This document shows, piece after piece, positions 1 through 6,454 of a DNA stretch of 9,576 nucleotides; position 1 is the first letter of the stretch, and every line of letters begins with the position of its first letter. A program made the translations under genes and the position numbers. The notes beneath the pieces are model-generated. The model saw only the letters and a program-made list of their open reading frames with translations. It was not told the origin of the DNA and did no database searches. The DNA comes from DAOVFN01 sp964484305 (GTDB lineage Archaea > Aenigmatarchaeota > Aenigmatarchaeia > QMZP01): assembly GCA_964484305.1 (NCBI GenBank), contig CAZAEI010000034.1, positions 1 to 9,576 on the forward strand. The letters run 5' to 3'.

Positions 1-1046
1 GTCTGGAACTTGGAGGACACGACATACTTGTAGGTCTTACCTATCCTCTTCCTCTCGATAAGGCCGTCCTTCATGAGCCTTCTGAGGAGGTTGTTCACGG
101 AGCGGATTGCATTGTCCCTGTTCTTGTATTCCTCGATGTCGAGGGCATCTATAATCTCGGACGGCGTCATCTTCCCCTCCCTAGAGAGGGTATCGAGTAT
201 AAGCCTCTGCCTCTCGGGCAGGGTGTCCAGGACCTCTATCGAGAGCCTCTGCTCTGGCTGGTGGGTCTCTTTTATGAAGTCGGTGTCTATGGTGGAGATG
301 TTCTTCTCAATGGCCTGCTTCACAAGCTCATCGCACACCCTCAGGATCTCCCTGGGGAACCCCCCGGTCCTCTGGTAGACGTAATCGAGCGTCCCTGACG
401 TGAAGGGCTTGATGTCATCACCCCCCGTGTGGGTTATCCTCTTCTTTACAAGCTCCCTCGTCTCTGACCTCGTGAGCGTGGTGAGCTCTACCCTGGTACC
501 AACCCTCCTCAGGAAGCTCTCAAGGCTTGACTTCAGGGTGTTTTCAAAGACAGGCAGGGCTGCCATTACGATGTAGAGGTTCTGTATGTGGTCTGTAAGG
601 GCCCGCAGCCACTCCATGCTCTCCACAGAGGATTCCTGGCACTCGTCTATTAACAGAAGGACCTTCTTCCCGGAAAGCCTGTTGTTCACAACCTCACTGA
701 GGTTGTATACGCTCACGCCGTTCCCCCTTGAGAATATCGATTTCAGTATACCTGACCTGGTGAAGTCATGAAAGACAGAGACCCAGTCCATATGGTCCCT
801 GGGCGGCTTCGGGAGATAAATCACGTGGTCGAATTCGCTGCTAAGCCTGTTTATGATGGATTTTATCAGGGTTGTCTTGCCAGAGCCCGTGGGTCCGAGA
901 ACCAGGGAAAACTTGTTTCCGCTCTGGAGGCCGTCGACAAGGGATTCTGTCTCCCTCCCGTAGCCTACAAAGAGCTCGGGCAGTATCTGGAATACAAAGG
1001 GGTTGGATTCCCAGCTGAAAAGCCTTTCTATGCTTTCTGAATACAT
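1..1046 (-). CDS. AAA+ ATPase with C-terminal winged-helix domain, 3' end outside window
   Basis: Reading the minus strand from ATG at 1046-1044 gives 348 residues with no stop before the window edge, so the C-terminus is missing. Walker A is GPTGSGKT (about residues 51-58) and Walker B is VLLLIDE (about 129-135), followed by CQESS, recalling the IDEAQ of ExeA/TniB-like and archaeal AAA+ ATPases. The visible C-terminal part, about 80 residues, reads as a winged helix (PSEIIDALDIEEY, then LLRRLMKDGLIERKRIGKTY), so DNA binding is likely. The N-terminus (NPFVFQILPELFVGYGRE) resembles the segment before the P-loop in Cdc6-like proteins, but I do not see enough to call Orc1/Cdc6. The gene is divergent from thpR, with 130 bases between. 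A GTGAT Shine-Dalgarno-like sequence sits 5 bases before the ATG. The exact role is unknown; the ATPase fold is secure. Confidence 0.85.
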   Translation of the reverse strand, partial: MYSESIERLFSWESNPFVFQILPELFVGYGRETESLVDGLQSGNKFSLVLGPTGSGKTTLIKSIINRLSSEFDHVIYLPKPPRDHMDWVSVFHDFTRSGILKSIFSRGNGVSVYNLSEVVNNRLSGKKVLLLIDECQESSVESMEWLRALTDHIQNLYIVMAALPVFENTLKSSLESFLRRVGTRVELTTLTRSETRELVKKRITHTGGDDIKPFTSGTLDYVYQRTGGFPREILRVCDELVKQAIEKNISTIDTDFIKETHQPEQRLSIEVLDTLPERQRLILDTLSREGKMTPSEIIDALDIEEYKNRDNAIRSVNNLLRRLMKDGLIERKRIGKTYKYVVSSKFQ

Positions 1047-1176
1047 TAATATCACTTTTCTTCACATGAAGATATGAAGTTGTGTAACAAGGTATCTTTT
1101 GTGGTTTAGACTTAAAAGCTTTTCGTGCCCGCAGGCCCTGCCATGTGTATATAAATCAGGAATCCAAGTGATTGTT
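1047..1176. promoter_or_regulatory. Divergent intergenic region with thpR TATA box
   Basis: This gap separates the divergent AAA+ ATPase and thpR. A clear archaeal TATA box, TATATAAA at 1148-1155, is centred about 26 bases before the thpR ATG at 1177, which implies a leaderless thpR mRNA. For the minus-strand ATPase, a weaker CTTTTAAG-type box (about 1110-1117) and a GTGAT motif just before its ATG suggest a short-leader transcript. Confidence 0.6.
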
Positions 1177-1740
1177 ATGAGGATGTTTGTAGCAATCGAT
1201 ATGAGCAGGGATATAATAGACAGGTGCATGGAGGTAGTATCCTCCCTGGCTGAGTGCGGGGCTGACCTCAGGACTGTAAGGCCCGAGAACCTTCACATGA
1301 CCATCAAGTTCCTCGGTGAAGTTCGTGAAGAAGACTCAGTCAGTGTCTGCAAGTCAATAGAAAGGGTTTCAGGGGAATTCAAGCCGTTCAGGCTGTCTCT
1401 GTCAGGCCTTGGGCAGTTCGGAAAGAGGGGCTCCCCCAAGGTGGTATGGGCAGGGGTTTCAACTGGCAGTGATGCTGTTTACAATATCTCCCTAGCCTTG
1501 GAGAAGGGGATGTCTCATATAAGAAGAGATGACAAGGAGCCAAGCCCCCACCTTACCTTGGCAAGGGTCAGGTCGCCGAGGTTCTCTAATAAGCTTACCG
1601 AAACAATCAAGCACCTCGGTGATGTGAAGTTGGGTGAACTTGAAGTGAAGGAGATAAAACTCAAGCAGAGTTTCTTGGAGCCGGAGGGGCCGATATATAG
1701 TGATTTCAGGACCTTTGAACTGGGCCATAAACCCGTGTGA
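1177..1740 (+). CDS. thpR: RNA 2',3'-cyclic phosphodiesterase (2'-5' RNA ligase family, ThpR)
   Basis: The 187-residue product has the usual length of the family. Its two HxTx signatures are HMTI at residues 40-43 and HLTL at 125-128; these form the catalytic pair of the two-lobed 2H phosphoesterase fold. Family members hydrolyse 2',3'-cyclic phosphate ends of RNA and can ligate tRNA halves through 2'-5' bonds in vitro; the physiological substrate in archaea is not settled. The start at 1177 is chosen over an in-frame codon at 1099 because a TATA box lies 26 bases upstream and the MRMFVAID start is typical. The stop is 17 bases before the next gene, so co-transcription with the OB-fold gene is likely. 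Nothing in the sequence suggests inactivation. Confidence 0.93.
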   Translation: MRMFVAIDMSRDIIDRCMEVVSSLAECGADLRTVRPENLHMTIKFLGEVREEDSVSVCKSIERVSGEFKPFRLSLSGLGQFGKRGSPKVVWAGVSTGSDAVYNISLALEKGMSHIRRDDKEPSPHLTLARVRSPRFSNKLTETIKHLGDVKLGELEVKEIKLKQSFLEPEGPIYSDFRTFELGHKPV

Positions 1741-1757
1741 AGCAGGGAGTGATGCGC

Positions 1758-2120
1758 ATGAAGGAGAGCGCCCTTATAAGGATTTGCCTTCTTGGCTCGA
1801 TTGCAGGCATAATCACACTGTATTTCATATCCTTTATGATGGTGGCCGAGGAGCTCGGTGCAGGGGAGATAACCCAGGGATACATCGGAAGGAAGGTGAA
1901 GCTTTCAGGAGTTGTGGAAGGGCTTCGCGAGCACATGAGCGGCCACATCTTCTTTGGGATAAGGGACGAGACAGGCAGCGTGGACGTCGTCATCTGGGAG
2001 GACAAGGCCGAGCAGCTCATGCTCTCCGGTATGAACCTCAGCAGGCTTCAGGATGGTGTGGGTATTGATGTAACAGGAAGGGTGGAGCGCTACAAGGGAA
2101 ACCTTCAGGTTGTGCTATAG
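1758..2120 (+). CDS. Membrane-anchored OB-fold nucleic-acid-binding protein
   Basis: The 120-residue protein has one hydrophobic N-terminal helix (about residues 6-29) followed by a single OB-fold (about 36-120): KVKLSGVV, a FFGIRDETGSVDVVIW strand pair and a terminal VTGRVERYKGNLQVVL, the standard pattern of tRNA-anticodon-type and YhcR-like OB folds. It probably binds nucleic acid at the membrane; no catalytic domain is attached. The start is uncertain: GTG 1737, ATG 1752 and ATG 1758 are all in frame. I prefer 1758 because GGAG/AGTGAT at 1746-1753 is spaced well for it. It follows thpR in the same direction and converges on the M42 peptidase gene 57 bases downstream. Specific partner or substrate cannot be read from sequence. 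Confidence 0.75.
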   Translation: MKESALIRICLLGSIAGIITLYFISFMMVAEELGAGEITQGYIGRKVKLSGVVEGLREHMSGHIFFGIRDETGSVDVVIWEDKAEQLMLSGMNLSRLQDGVGIDVTGRVERYKGNLQVVL

Positions 2121-2177
2121 TTCTGCATGTTTTTCGTACACTCTTTTGAGAAATTGGGTTTGCGCATCAAGCGCTAT

Positions 2178-3209
2178 TTAGAAGTGTTTATGCGCGTTCT
2201 TCACAGCCTCGGTGACCAGCTTCACGGTATCCTCTATGTCCTTCATGTCCACGACCTCGCAGGTGCTGTGAATGTTCCTTGTTGTCACGAATACGCCGCC
2301 GGATGGTATGCCCTCCCTTATCATAGGTATGGCTGAGGAGTCGGCTGCCCCGCCTGACATGACCTCGTACTGGAGGCTGACCCTGGCCTTCCTTGCGGAA
2401 TCCTGGAGCCACTTCTTCACGGCAGGGTTCATGAAGGTTATGGCATCCTTTATTCCCAGGGCGGGGCCCTTACCCAGCTCCAGGCAGGCCTCTGAGGGCT
2501 TTACCTCAGGGACATCGCCAGCTATGGAGGTGTCCAGGGCGAGGGCAACATCGGGATTGATTCCAAAGGTTGCACCCCTCACGCCTATAAGCCCGACCTC
2601 CTCCTGGACTGTTCCCACCGCGTAGAGGGTTCCCTTGAATCCCTTGAGCCTCTTGACAGCCTCCACAAGAACAGTGCAGCCCACCCGGTTGTCAAATCCC
2701 GGGCCGGTAACCCTTGTTCCAATCATCTTGTTGAAATCGGCAACCCGGGTAGCGAAGTCCCCGACAGAGATTCCCGCCTTCTCAGCATCCTTCTGGTCCT
2801 TGGCTCCCACATCTATGAACATGTCTTTGAGCTTAACCGGTACCTTCAACTCCTCCTGTTCCATGAGATGGGGCGGCTTGGAACCCACCACGCCTATGAC
2901 AGGCCCCATGGAGCCGTGTATCTTCACCTTGGTTGTGGGAAGGGTCCTGTTGTCCCACCCGCCTATGGTATCGAAGCGGAGGAATCCCCTCTTGTCTATG
3001 TGCTTGACCATCAGGCCAAGCTCGTCCATGTGTGCGGCAAGCATGACCTTGGGCGAGCCCTTTCCCTTCCTGGCTATGAGGTTGCCTATCTTGTCTGTCC
3101 TTATCTCATCCACATGGGGTTTGAGCTCCCTGGCCATCACGTCCCGTATTGTCTTTTCAAAACCCGAGATGGATTCGGCATCGACAAAGCTCTTGAGCGT
3201 CTTCTCCAT
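2178..3209 (-). CDS. M42 family metallopeptidase (tetrahedral aminopeptidase, TET/FrvX type)
   Basis: The 343-residue length is normal for M42. The co-catalytic metal ligands and catalytic acids are all visible: H60 and D62 in AAHMDELG, D173 in GPGFDNRVG, E203-E204 in QEEVGLIG, D226 in ALDTS and H314 in NIHSTCE. M42 enzymes are cytoplasmic dodecameric aminopeptidases that trim peptides released by the proteasome or other proteases; some members were first annotated as endoglucanases or glutamyl/deblocking aminopeptidases, and the exact residue preference is not readable here. The start is supported by an AAGGTGAT Shine-Dalgarno sequence (minus strand, 3223-3216) six bases before the ATG. The gene is convergent with the OB-fold gene and divergent from the methyltransferase gene, so it is probably transcribed alone. 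Confidence 0.95.
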   Translation of the reverse strand: MEKTLKSFVDAESISGFEKTIRDVMARELKPHVDEIRTDKIGNLIARKGKGSPKVMLAAHMDELGLMVKHIDKRGFLRFDTIGGWDNRTLPTTKVKIHGSMGPVIGVVGSKPPHLMEQEELKVPVKLKDMFIDVGAKDQKDAEKAGISVGDFATRVADFNKMIGTRVTGPGFDNRVGCTVLVEAVKRLKGFKGTLYAVGTVQEEVGLIGVRGATFGINPDVALALDTSIAGDVPEVKPSEACLELGKGPALGIKDAITFMNPAVKKWLQDSARKARVSLQYEVMSGGAADSSAIPMIREGIPSGGVFVTTRNIHSTCEVVDMKDIEDTVKLVTEAVKNAHKHF

Positions 3210-3284
3210 AACAGAATCACCTTATTTACCCTTAATAATTGGTTTACGTGGTTTATATTTATTTTGCAGGTCCAATACTTCTTC
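3210..3284. promoter_or_regulatory. Divergent promoter region, M42 peptidase and methyltransferase
   Basis: The AT-rich stretch TTTATATTT (3252-3260) serves as a TATA box about 30 bases before the methyltransferase ATG at 3285, giving a nearly leaderless transcript. Its reverse complement also resembles a TATA box for the minus-strand peptidase, whose ATG follows a good GGTGAT ribosome binding site. This is the only intergenic gap between the two divergent genes, so both promoters must lie here or overlap coding sequence. Confidence 0.6.
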
Positions 3285-4178
3285 ATGACCAGGAAAAGGG
3301 TTAAGGGTGCCGGGAAGGCCCGCATATCGAGCTATGACATTGTCGGCGATATTGCCATAATAGAGGTTCCCAAGGGCTCAGAGATTGCCCTTAAGGACGC
3401 TGCCGGCGAGATTGTGAAGACCCATCCCAGGATAAAGACCGTCCTAGCCAAGAAGGGTGAGAGGTCAGGGGAGTTCAGGCTCAGGTCCTTCAGGAAGGTC
3501 ATGGGAAGGGAGACCGAGACCGTTCACAGGGAGCACGGCTTCAGGTTCAGGCTGGACCCCACCAGGGTCTATTTCTCTCCGAGGGAGGTCACAGAGAGGG
3601 AGAGGATTGCAGGCATGGTAAGCCCCGGGGAGACTGTCATGGTATTGTTTGCCGGGGCAGGGCCCTTTGGGATTATCATAGCAGGGAAGCAGCCCTGGGT
3701 CGGCAAGGTTTATCAGGTGGAGATAAATCCCCGGGGATTTGATTACATGAAGCAGAACATAGCCATGAACAAGCTCAGCCACCTTGTTGTCCCTCTTCTG
3801 GGGGACGCTAGGAAGGTCTGCCGGAGATATGAAGGCCTTTGCGACAGGGTGGTCATGCCCCTGCCCAGGGAGGGCCACAGGTTCCTGGGTCTGGCCATCA
3901 GGTGCCTGAAGAGCAGGGGCTTCATACACTTCTATTCCGTGGGCAGGCACATGAAGAATTCCCGGGGGATTAAGGCCGAGGAGGAAATCTTCGGTGAAAG
4001 TGTCGAGAGGCTGGAGAGGGCCGCAGGGAGGCTGGGAAGGAAGGTAAGTGTCCTGGCCAGGAGAAGGGTCCTGCCGTACGGGCCAGGGGCATGGAAGATA
4101 TGCATCGATGCAGAGGTGAAAGCGCGTGCGGCTGCCAGGGACAATCAGGCCGTGAACAAGAGGAAGGTGAATGTATGA
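3285..4178 (+). CDS. Trm5/Taw2-family class I SAM-dependent tRNA methyltransferase
   Basis: The 297-residue protein has a short N-terminal D1-like domain (YDIVGDIAIIEVPKG, about residues 17-31), a middle region ending in DPTRVYFSPREVTERER (about 91-107), a motif that is characteristic of Trm5 and Taw2, then the SAM-binding motif VLFAGAGPFGI (about 120-130) and the acidic motif VEINP (145-149). MPLP (191-194) replaces the NPPY-type catalytic motif and matches Trm5 rather than Taw2. The likely reaction is N1-methylation of G37 in tRNA, the first step towards wyosine derivatives and a guard against +1 frameshifting. The open frame runs upstream to 2868, but that part is antisense to the peptidase gene; ATG 3285 follows a TATA box. 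The stop overlaps the next start as ATGA, so the two genes form an operon. Confidence 0.87.
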   Translation: MTRKRVKGAGKARISSYDIVGDIAIIEVPKGSEIALKDAAGEIVKTHPRIKTVLAKKGERSGEFRLRSFRKVMGRETETVHREHGFRFRLDPTRVYFSPREVTERERIAGMVSPGETVMVLFAGAGPFGIIIAGKQPWVGKVYQVEINPRGFDYMKQNIAMNKLSHLVVPLLGDARKVCRRYEGLCDRVVMPLPREGHRFLGLAIRCLKSRGFIHFYSVGRHMKNSRGIKAEEEIFGESVERLERAAGRLGRKVSVLARRRVLPYGPGAWKICIDAEVKARAAARDNQAVNKRKVNV

Positions 4179-4852
4179 AGTTGGCTGCCCTTTTTTCCGG
4201 GGGAAAGGATTCCTGCCTGGCCGTACAGAGGGCCCTTGAGAGGGGCTGGGCTGTAACAAAGCTGGTGTCAATAACAAGCAGGAACCCGGAATCCTACATG
4301 TTCCATTACCCCAACATACAGCTCACTGAGATGCAGGCCAGGGCCGCGGGGATAAGGCTTGTGAAGGGGGTCTCTGAAGGCGTGAAGGAAGAGGAGATTG
4401 AAGACCTGGAGGAGATCCTGAGGCCCCTCACCAGGGAGATATCTGGCATTGTCGTGGGGGCCCTTGCATCCAGGTACCAGAGGGATAGGATTGCATCCGT
4501 GTGCAGGAGGCTTGGCCTGTCAATGGAGGCCCCGCTATGGGGAGAGGACCCCGGGAGGCTTTGGAGAGAGGCCCTGAAGAAGGGATTCAGTATAATGATA
4601 GTGGGTGTGGCATGTGAAGGCCTGGGAAGGGAATGGCTGGGAAGGGTAATCGATTCCAGGGCCTTGAAGGAGCTTGAGAAATTGAGCAATAAGCATAGAT
4701 TCCATCTTGCTGGTGAGGGAGGAGAGTTCGAGAGCCTTGTACTAGATGCTCCCTTCTTCAGGAAGAGGCTCGTTGTGAAGAAGGCGAAGAGTAAGTGGCA
4801 GGGAGACTCAGGCTATTACTGGGTCAAGGAGGCCGGACTGGTGGATAAGTAA
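4175..4852 (+). CDS. dph6: Diphthine--ammonia ligase (Dph6, ATP-binding PP-loop family)
   Basis: The 225-residue product begins with the PP-loop SFGGKDS-type motif, here FSGGKDS at residues 7-13, and carries GEGGEFES at 180-187; both mark the ATP_bind_4/Dph6 family. The enzyme completes diphthamide on archaeal elongation factor 2 by ATP-dependent amidation of diphthine. The ATG at 4175 overlaps the stop of the methyltransferase gene (ATGA) and is preceded by AAGGTGA (4164-4170), showing translational coupling. Both upstream and present genes act on translation fidelity (tRNA position 37, aEF2), a sensible operon. The length matches the archaeal single-domain form that lacks the extra domains of eukaryotic Dph6. 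Confidence 0.93.
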   Translation: MKLAALFSGGKDSCLAVQRALERGWAVTKLVSITSRNPESYMFHYPNIQLTEMQARAAGIRLVKGVSEGVKEEEIEDLEEILRPLTREISGIVVGALASRYQRDRIASVCRRLGLSMEAPLWGEDPGRLWREALKKGFSIMIVGVACEGLGREWLGRVIDSRALKELEKLSNKHRFHLAGEGGEFESLVLDAPFFRKRLVVKKAKSKWQGDSGYYWVKEAGLVDK

Positions 4853-4862
4853 ATGCCCGTTT

Positions 4863-4870
4863 TTTAAATA
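4863..4870 (+). promoter_or_regulatory. TATA box for the DUF5654 gene
   Basis: TTTAAATA lies 42 bases before the ATG at 4912, predicting transcription start near 4890 and a leader of about 20 bases. That leader carries a strong Shine-Dalgarno sequence, GGAAGGAGGG (4898-4907), unlike the leaderless genes nearby. Confidence 0.6.
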
Positions 4871-4911
4871 CAGCAATAAAATATTACACAAACCTTGGAA
4901 GGAGGGATAGA

Positions 4912-5142
4912 ATGAAGAAGGTTTTCGATGAAGTCAGGAAGCAGACACTTACTCTGATGACAGCGGCTCTTGGTTTTGTGGCGGCCCTTGTGTGGAAGGA
5001 TGCCATCACAGCATGGCTGAAGCCTTTATATGAGGACGCATCCGGACCCATGAACCTTACACTGGCGGCCCTTGGGGTGACTGTGTTGGTTGTGGCCATG
5101 GTAATGATACTGACGAGGCTTTTGTCTGGCAAGGAATCCTAG
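4912..5142 (+). CDS. DUF5654 family small two-helix membrane protein
   Basis: The 76-residue product reads KVFDEVRKQTLTLMTAALGF then VAALVWKDAI, a pattern I recognise as DUF5654, an archaeal family of short membrane proteins. Two transmembrane segments are visible, about residues 15-35 and 47-68, separated by a loop (KPLYEDASGP). The function is unknown; no catalytic motif is present. The start is fixed by a strong Shine-Dalgarno sequence five bases upstream. This is the last gene of the chromosomal block; the cassette array begins some 30 bases after its stop. Confidence 0.8.
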   Translation: MKKVFDEVRKQTLTLMTAALGFVAALVWKDAITAWLKPLYEDASGPMNLTLAALGVTVLVVAMVMILTRLLSGKES

Positions 5143-5152
5143 GGGAAGAATC

Positions 5153-5168
5153 CCTGCTATTATGCAGG
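5153..5168 (+). terminator. Short hairpin after the DUF5654 gene
   Basis: CCTGC (5153-5157) pairs with GCAGG (5164-5168) around a six-base AT loop, 10 bases after the stop codon. There is no following T-run, so termination is only a possibility; the hairpin also marks the chromosome-array boundary. Confidence 0.35.
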
Positions 5169-5173
5169 AAGTC

Positions 5174-5252
5174 CGATAAGCTTGGTTACCGGTAAGAAAA
5201 TTTGTAGAACTTACATAGAGTTAACAGGTTCCCGTTGAATCTGTGTTAGCAG
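5174..5252. repeat. S0: truncated array site (right half only)
   Basis: ATAAGCTTGGTTACC...GAAAATTTG matches the 3' half of hairpin 1 in S7, and CGTTGAATC followed by TGT and GTTAGCAG (5245-5252) matches the right outer stem and boundary of class A sites. The left boundary TAAC, the left stem GATTCAACG and the 5' half of hairpin 1 are absent. It is either a decayed terminal site or a simple site of another kind at the junction with the chromosome. Confidence 0.7.
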
Positions 5253-5467
5253 ACCGAAACAATTGCGTAGAGGGCGACCCCATAGGGGTCGAGTTTGGCT
5301 CGGCAGAAACCTTTCAGAAGATTTGATACTCTCTACGGTGGGTGAGCGGGCGGCTTAATTCTCAGTTACAATGTAAAAGTTTCCTGTTTTCTCACCTACA
5401 TTTTCATTGTATCACCCCAATTGGGTAAAGATACTTATATATAAAAAATTTGTGCCGAGTAATATTA
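5246..5467. other. Cassette 1: unit without a convincing gene
   Basis: This unit has a leader hairpin (CGACCCC 5275-5281, GGGGTCG 5285-5291), a gene-flanking inverted repeat (CTCGGCA 5299-5305 and TGCCGAG 5453-5459) and a strong TATA box readable on both strands (5433-5444). No open frame of useful length starts downstream of either. On the minus strand, ATG at 5407 meets a stop after three codons, and a neighbouring frame holds an 18-codon open stretch without a start. A further inverted repeat (GGTGGGTGAG near 5338, CTCACCTAC near 5391) is inside. It may be a decayed gene or a small non-coding RNA transcribed from the minus strand. Confidence 0.5.
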
Positions 5468-5601
5468 CCGATAACGGACGGGATTCAACGAAGTTCTCGC
5501 TAACAGCTATCATGCCTAATACTATAAGCATAGCTATTAGTGCGAGAATTTGGGCAAAGTGCACGGATTGGATAGCTTTGCCGTTGCATCTGTGTTAGCT
5601 G
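5468..5601. repeat. S1: full array site, class A
   Basis: Boundaries are CCGATAAC (5468-5475) and GTTAGCTG (5594-5601). Outer stem: GATTCAACG (5482-5490) with CGTTGCATC (5582-5590), one mismatch. Hairpin 1: TTCTCGC with GCGAGAA, continuing inward through CTAA-AGCTAT and ATAGCT-TTAG. Hairpin 2: GGCAAAG with CTTTGCC around a GATTGGATAG-containing loop. The left spacer is GGACGG and the right spacer TGT. Confidence 0.85.
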
Positions 5602-5653
5602 ACCCCCAGCAATATAACCGTAGGGCTCGAACGAAGTGAGAGAGTTGTTTCGA
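5594..5653. other. Cassette 2 leader region with weak type 1 hairpin
   Basis: After GTTAGC come an AGGGCTCGAACGAAGTGAG block (5622-5640), related to the type 1 leader hairpins of cassettes 3, 5 and 7, and TTGTTTCGA (5645-5653), which is complementary to TCGAAACAA (6214-6222) on the far side of the genes. No open frame is seen here. Confidence 0.45.
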
Positions 5654-5695
5654 TTAACCGCTATGAACCGTGATTACGAGGGCGCTAACGATATG

Positions 5696-5731
5696 CTTAA
5701 ATATCCAGAAAATACTGCATAATAAGGTGAT
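5696..5731 (+). promoter_or_regulatory. hicBA promoter and ribosome binding site
   Basis: TATA box CTTAAATAT at 5696-5704 predicts a transcript start near 5725. A Shine-Dalgarno sequence AAGGTGAT (5724-5731) lies three bases before the hicB ATG at 5735, so this cassette gives a short-leader mRNA. Confidence 0.6.
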
Positions 5732-5734
5732 GAC

Positions 5735-5962
5735 ATGTTGCGAGCATTTGATATAGCAGTTAATGAAGAATTGATTAGAAATAAGAAGGTGTTTGTATCT
5801 CATTGTTTAAACCTGGGTATAGCTAGCCAGGGAAAGAACTTCGAGGAAGCGATAAAAAACATAAGGGATGCCATTAATCTGTATCTGGAAGAAAACCCGC
5901 ATGAACAGCCAAAGAGGCTGCAAAGACTTCTCCCCCCAATAGCTACAAGGCTATTCCTATGA
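5735..5962 (+). CDS. hicB: HicB-family antitoxin
   Basis: The 75-residue protein shows the HicB partial RNase-H fold pattern: an N-terminal strand region (AFDIAVNEE), then VFVSHCLNLGIASQGKNFEEA and the IKNIRDAINLYLEEN helix; compare the family motif SQGxTxEEAxxNIxEA. It should neutralise HicA by direct binding. The remaining C-terminal stretch (HEQPKRLQRLLPP) is short and has no clear DNA-binding domain, so autoregulation through HicB itself is doubtful. The stop overlaps the hicA start (ATGA at 5959-5962), so the two are translationally coupled, with the antitoxin first. Toxin-antitoxin pairs are common cargo in large integron arrays, where they are thought to stabilise the array against loss. 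Confidence 0.88.
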   Translation: MLRAFDIAVNEELIRNKKVFVSHCLNLGIASQGKNFEEAIKNIRDAINLYLEENPHEQPKRLQRLLPPIATRLFL

Positions 5963-6186
5963 AACTTCCAATAGCATCGGCTACCAGAGTAATCAAAGCA
6001 CTCACTTCAATAGGTTTCACGATTAGCAGGCAATCCGGTAGCCATGTAATCATGACTAAGCATGAAGATAATGAGAAGATCACTGTAGTAGTGCCAAAAC
6101 ATAATGAACTGGCAAAAGGCACGTTATTGAGCATTATTTCCCAGAGCGGGATGAGTAAAGAAGAATTTCTTAGACTGCTAGAGTAG
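5959..6186 (+). CDS. hicA: HicA-family mRNA interferase toxin
   Basis: The 75-residue protein has the double-stranded RNA-binding-like HicA fold: TRVIKALTSIGFTISRQSGSHVIM followed by a VVVPKHNELAKGTLLSIISQSGMSKEEFL tail. The catalytic histidine is H29 in SGSH, and the VPxH segment typical of HicA is present. HicA cleaves mRNA independently of the ribosome when free of HicB. It begins inside the hicB stop codon and ends just before the cassette's right inverted-repeat arm. All conserved residues are intact, so an active toxin is expected. Confidence 0.92.
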   Translation: MKLPIASATRVIKALTSIGFTISRQSGSHVIMTKHEDNEKITVVVPKHNELAKGTLLSIISQSGMSKEEFLRLLE

Positions 6187-6225
6187 ACGCCCTCGTAATC
6201 TTCAACCAACTATTCGAAACAATTT

Positions 6226-6360
6226 CTGCTAACGGACGGGATTCAACGAAGTTTTCGCTCGCCGTTAATTGGTTACCCTTTTATATGCCATGGTAACTGT
6301 GCAAAATTTTGGGCAAAGTGAACCGATTGGATAGCTTTGCCGTTGAATCTGTGTTAGCAG
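6226..6360. repeat. S2: full array site, class A
   Basis: Boundaries are CTGCTAAC (6226-6233) and GTTAGCAG (6353-6360), fully complementary over eight bases. Outer stem: GATTCAACG (6240-6248) with CGTTGAATC (6341-6349), perfect. Hairpin 1 contains GTTACC with GGTAAC in its distal stem. Hairpin 2 is GGCAAAG with CTTTGCC, as in S1. Confidence 0.87.
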
Positions 6361-6382
6361 ACCGAAACAATTGCGTAGAGGG

Positions 6383-6399
6383 CGACCCCGAAGGGGCCG
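6383..6399. other. Leader hairpin of cassette 3, type 1
   Basis: CGACCCC (6383-6389) and GGGGCCG (6393-6399) close a GAA triloop with one A-C mismatch. The same block precedes cassettes 1 and 7 and, modified, 2 and 5. The C-GAA-G loop is known to be unusually stable in single-stranded DNA. Confidence 0.7.
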
Positions 6400-6425
6400 A
6401 GTCGTCCGAAGCCGCCGCCGAAAAA

Positions 6426-6432
6426 CTTATAA
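6426..6432 (+). promoter_or_regulatory. TATA box of the DUF5680 cassette
   Basis: CTTATAA is centred 26 bases before the ATG at 6455, predicting a leaderless transcript starting at or next to the start codon. It lies inside the cassette, just within the left inverted-repeat arm. Confidence 0.65.
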
Positions 6433-6454
6433 CAACTAACTGCAGTAATTTATC

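Larger units (their letters stand above)
5672..6200. repeat. Inverted repeat enclosing hicBA
   Basis: GATTACGAGGGCG (5672-5684) is perfectly complementary to CGCCCTCGTAATC (6188-6200), 13 base pairs. Complementarity resumes further out with TTGTTTCGA (5645-5653) and TCGAAACAA (6214-6222). The right arm starts one base after the hicA stop codon. Confidence 0.85.

Noticed and set aside
2121..2177. Intrinsic terminators between the convergent OB-fold and M42 genes
   Set aside because: Short T-runs exist on the plus strand but no clear hairpin, so I do not annotate a terminator.
2868..3284. Long N-terminal extension of the methyltransferase
   Set aside because: It is the antisense of the M42 peptidase gene and lies upstream of a TATA box placed correctly for ATG 3285.
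3465..4277. 270-residue minus-strand open frame
   Set aside because: Proline-rich shadow of the methyltransferase and dph6 genes with no recognisable domain.
5360..5420. Box C/D small RNA in cassette 1, minus strand
   Set aside because: Only a partial C box and one CTGA are seen; C' and D' boxes are missing.
5407..5598. Open frame across site S1
   Set aside because: It reads through the structured repeat, whose conservation is explained by base pairing.
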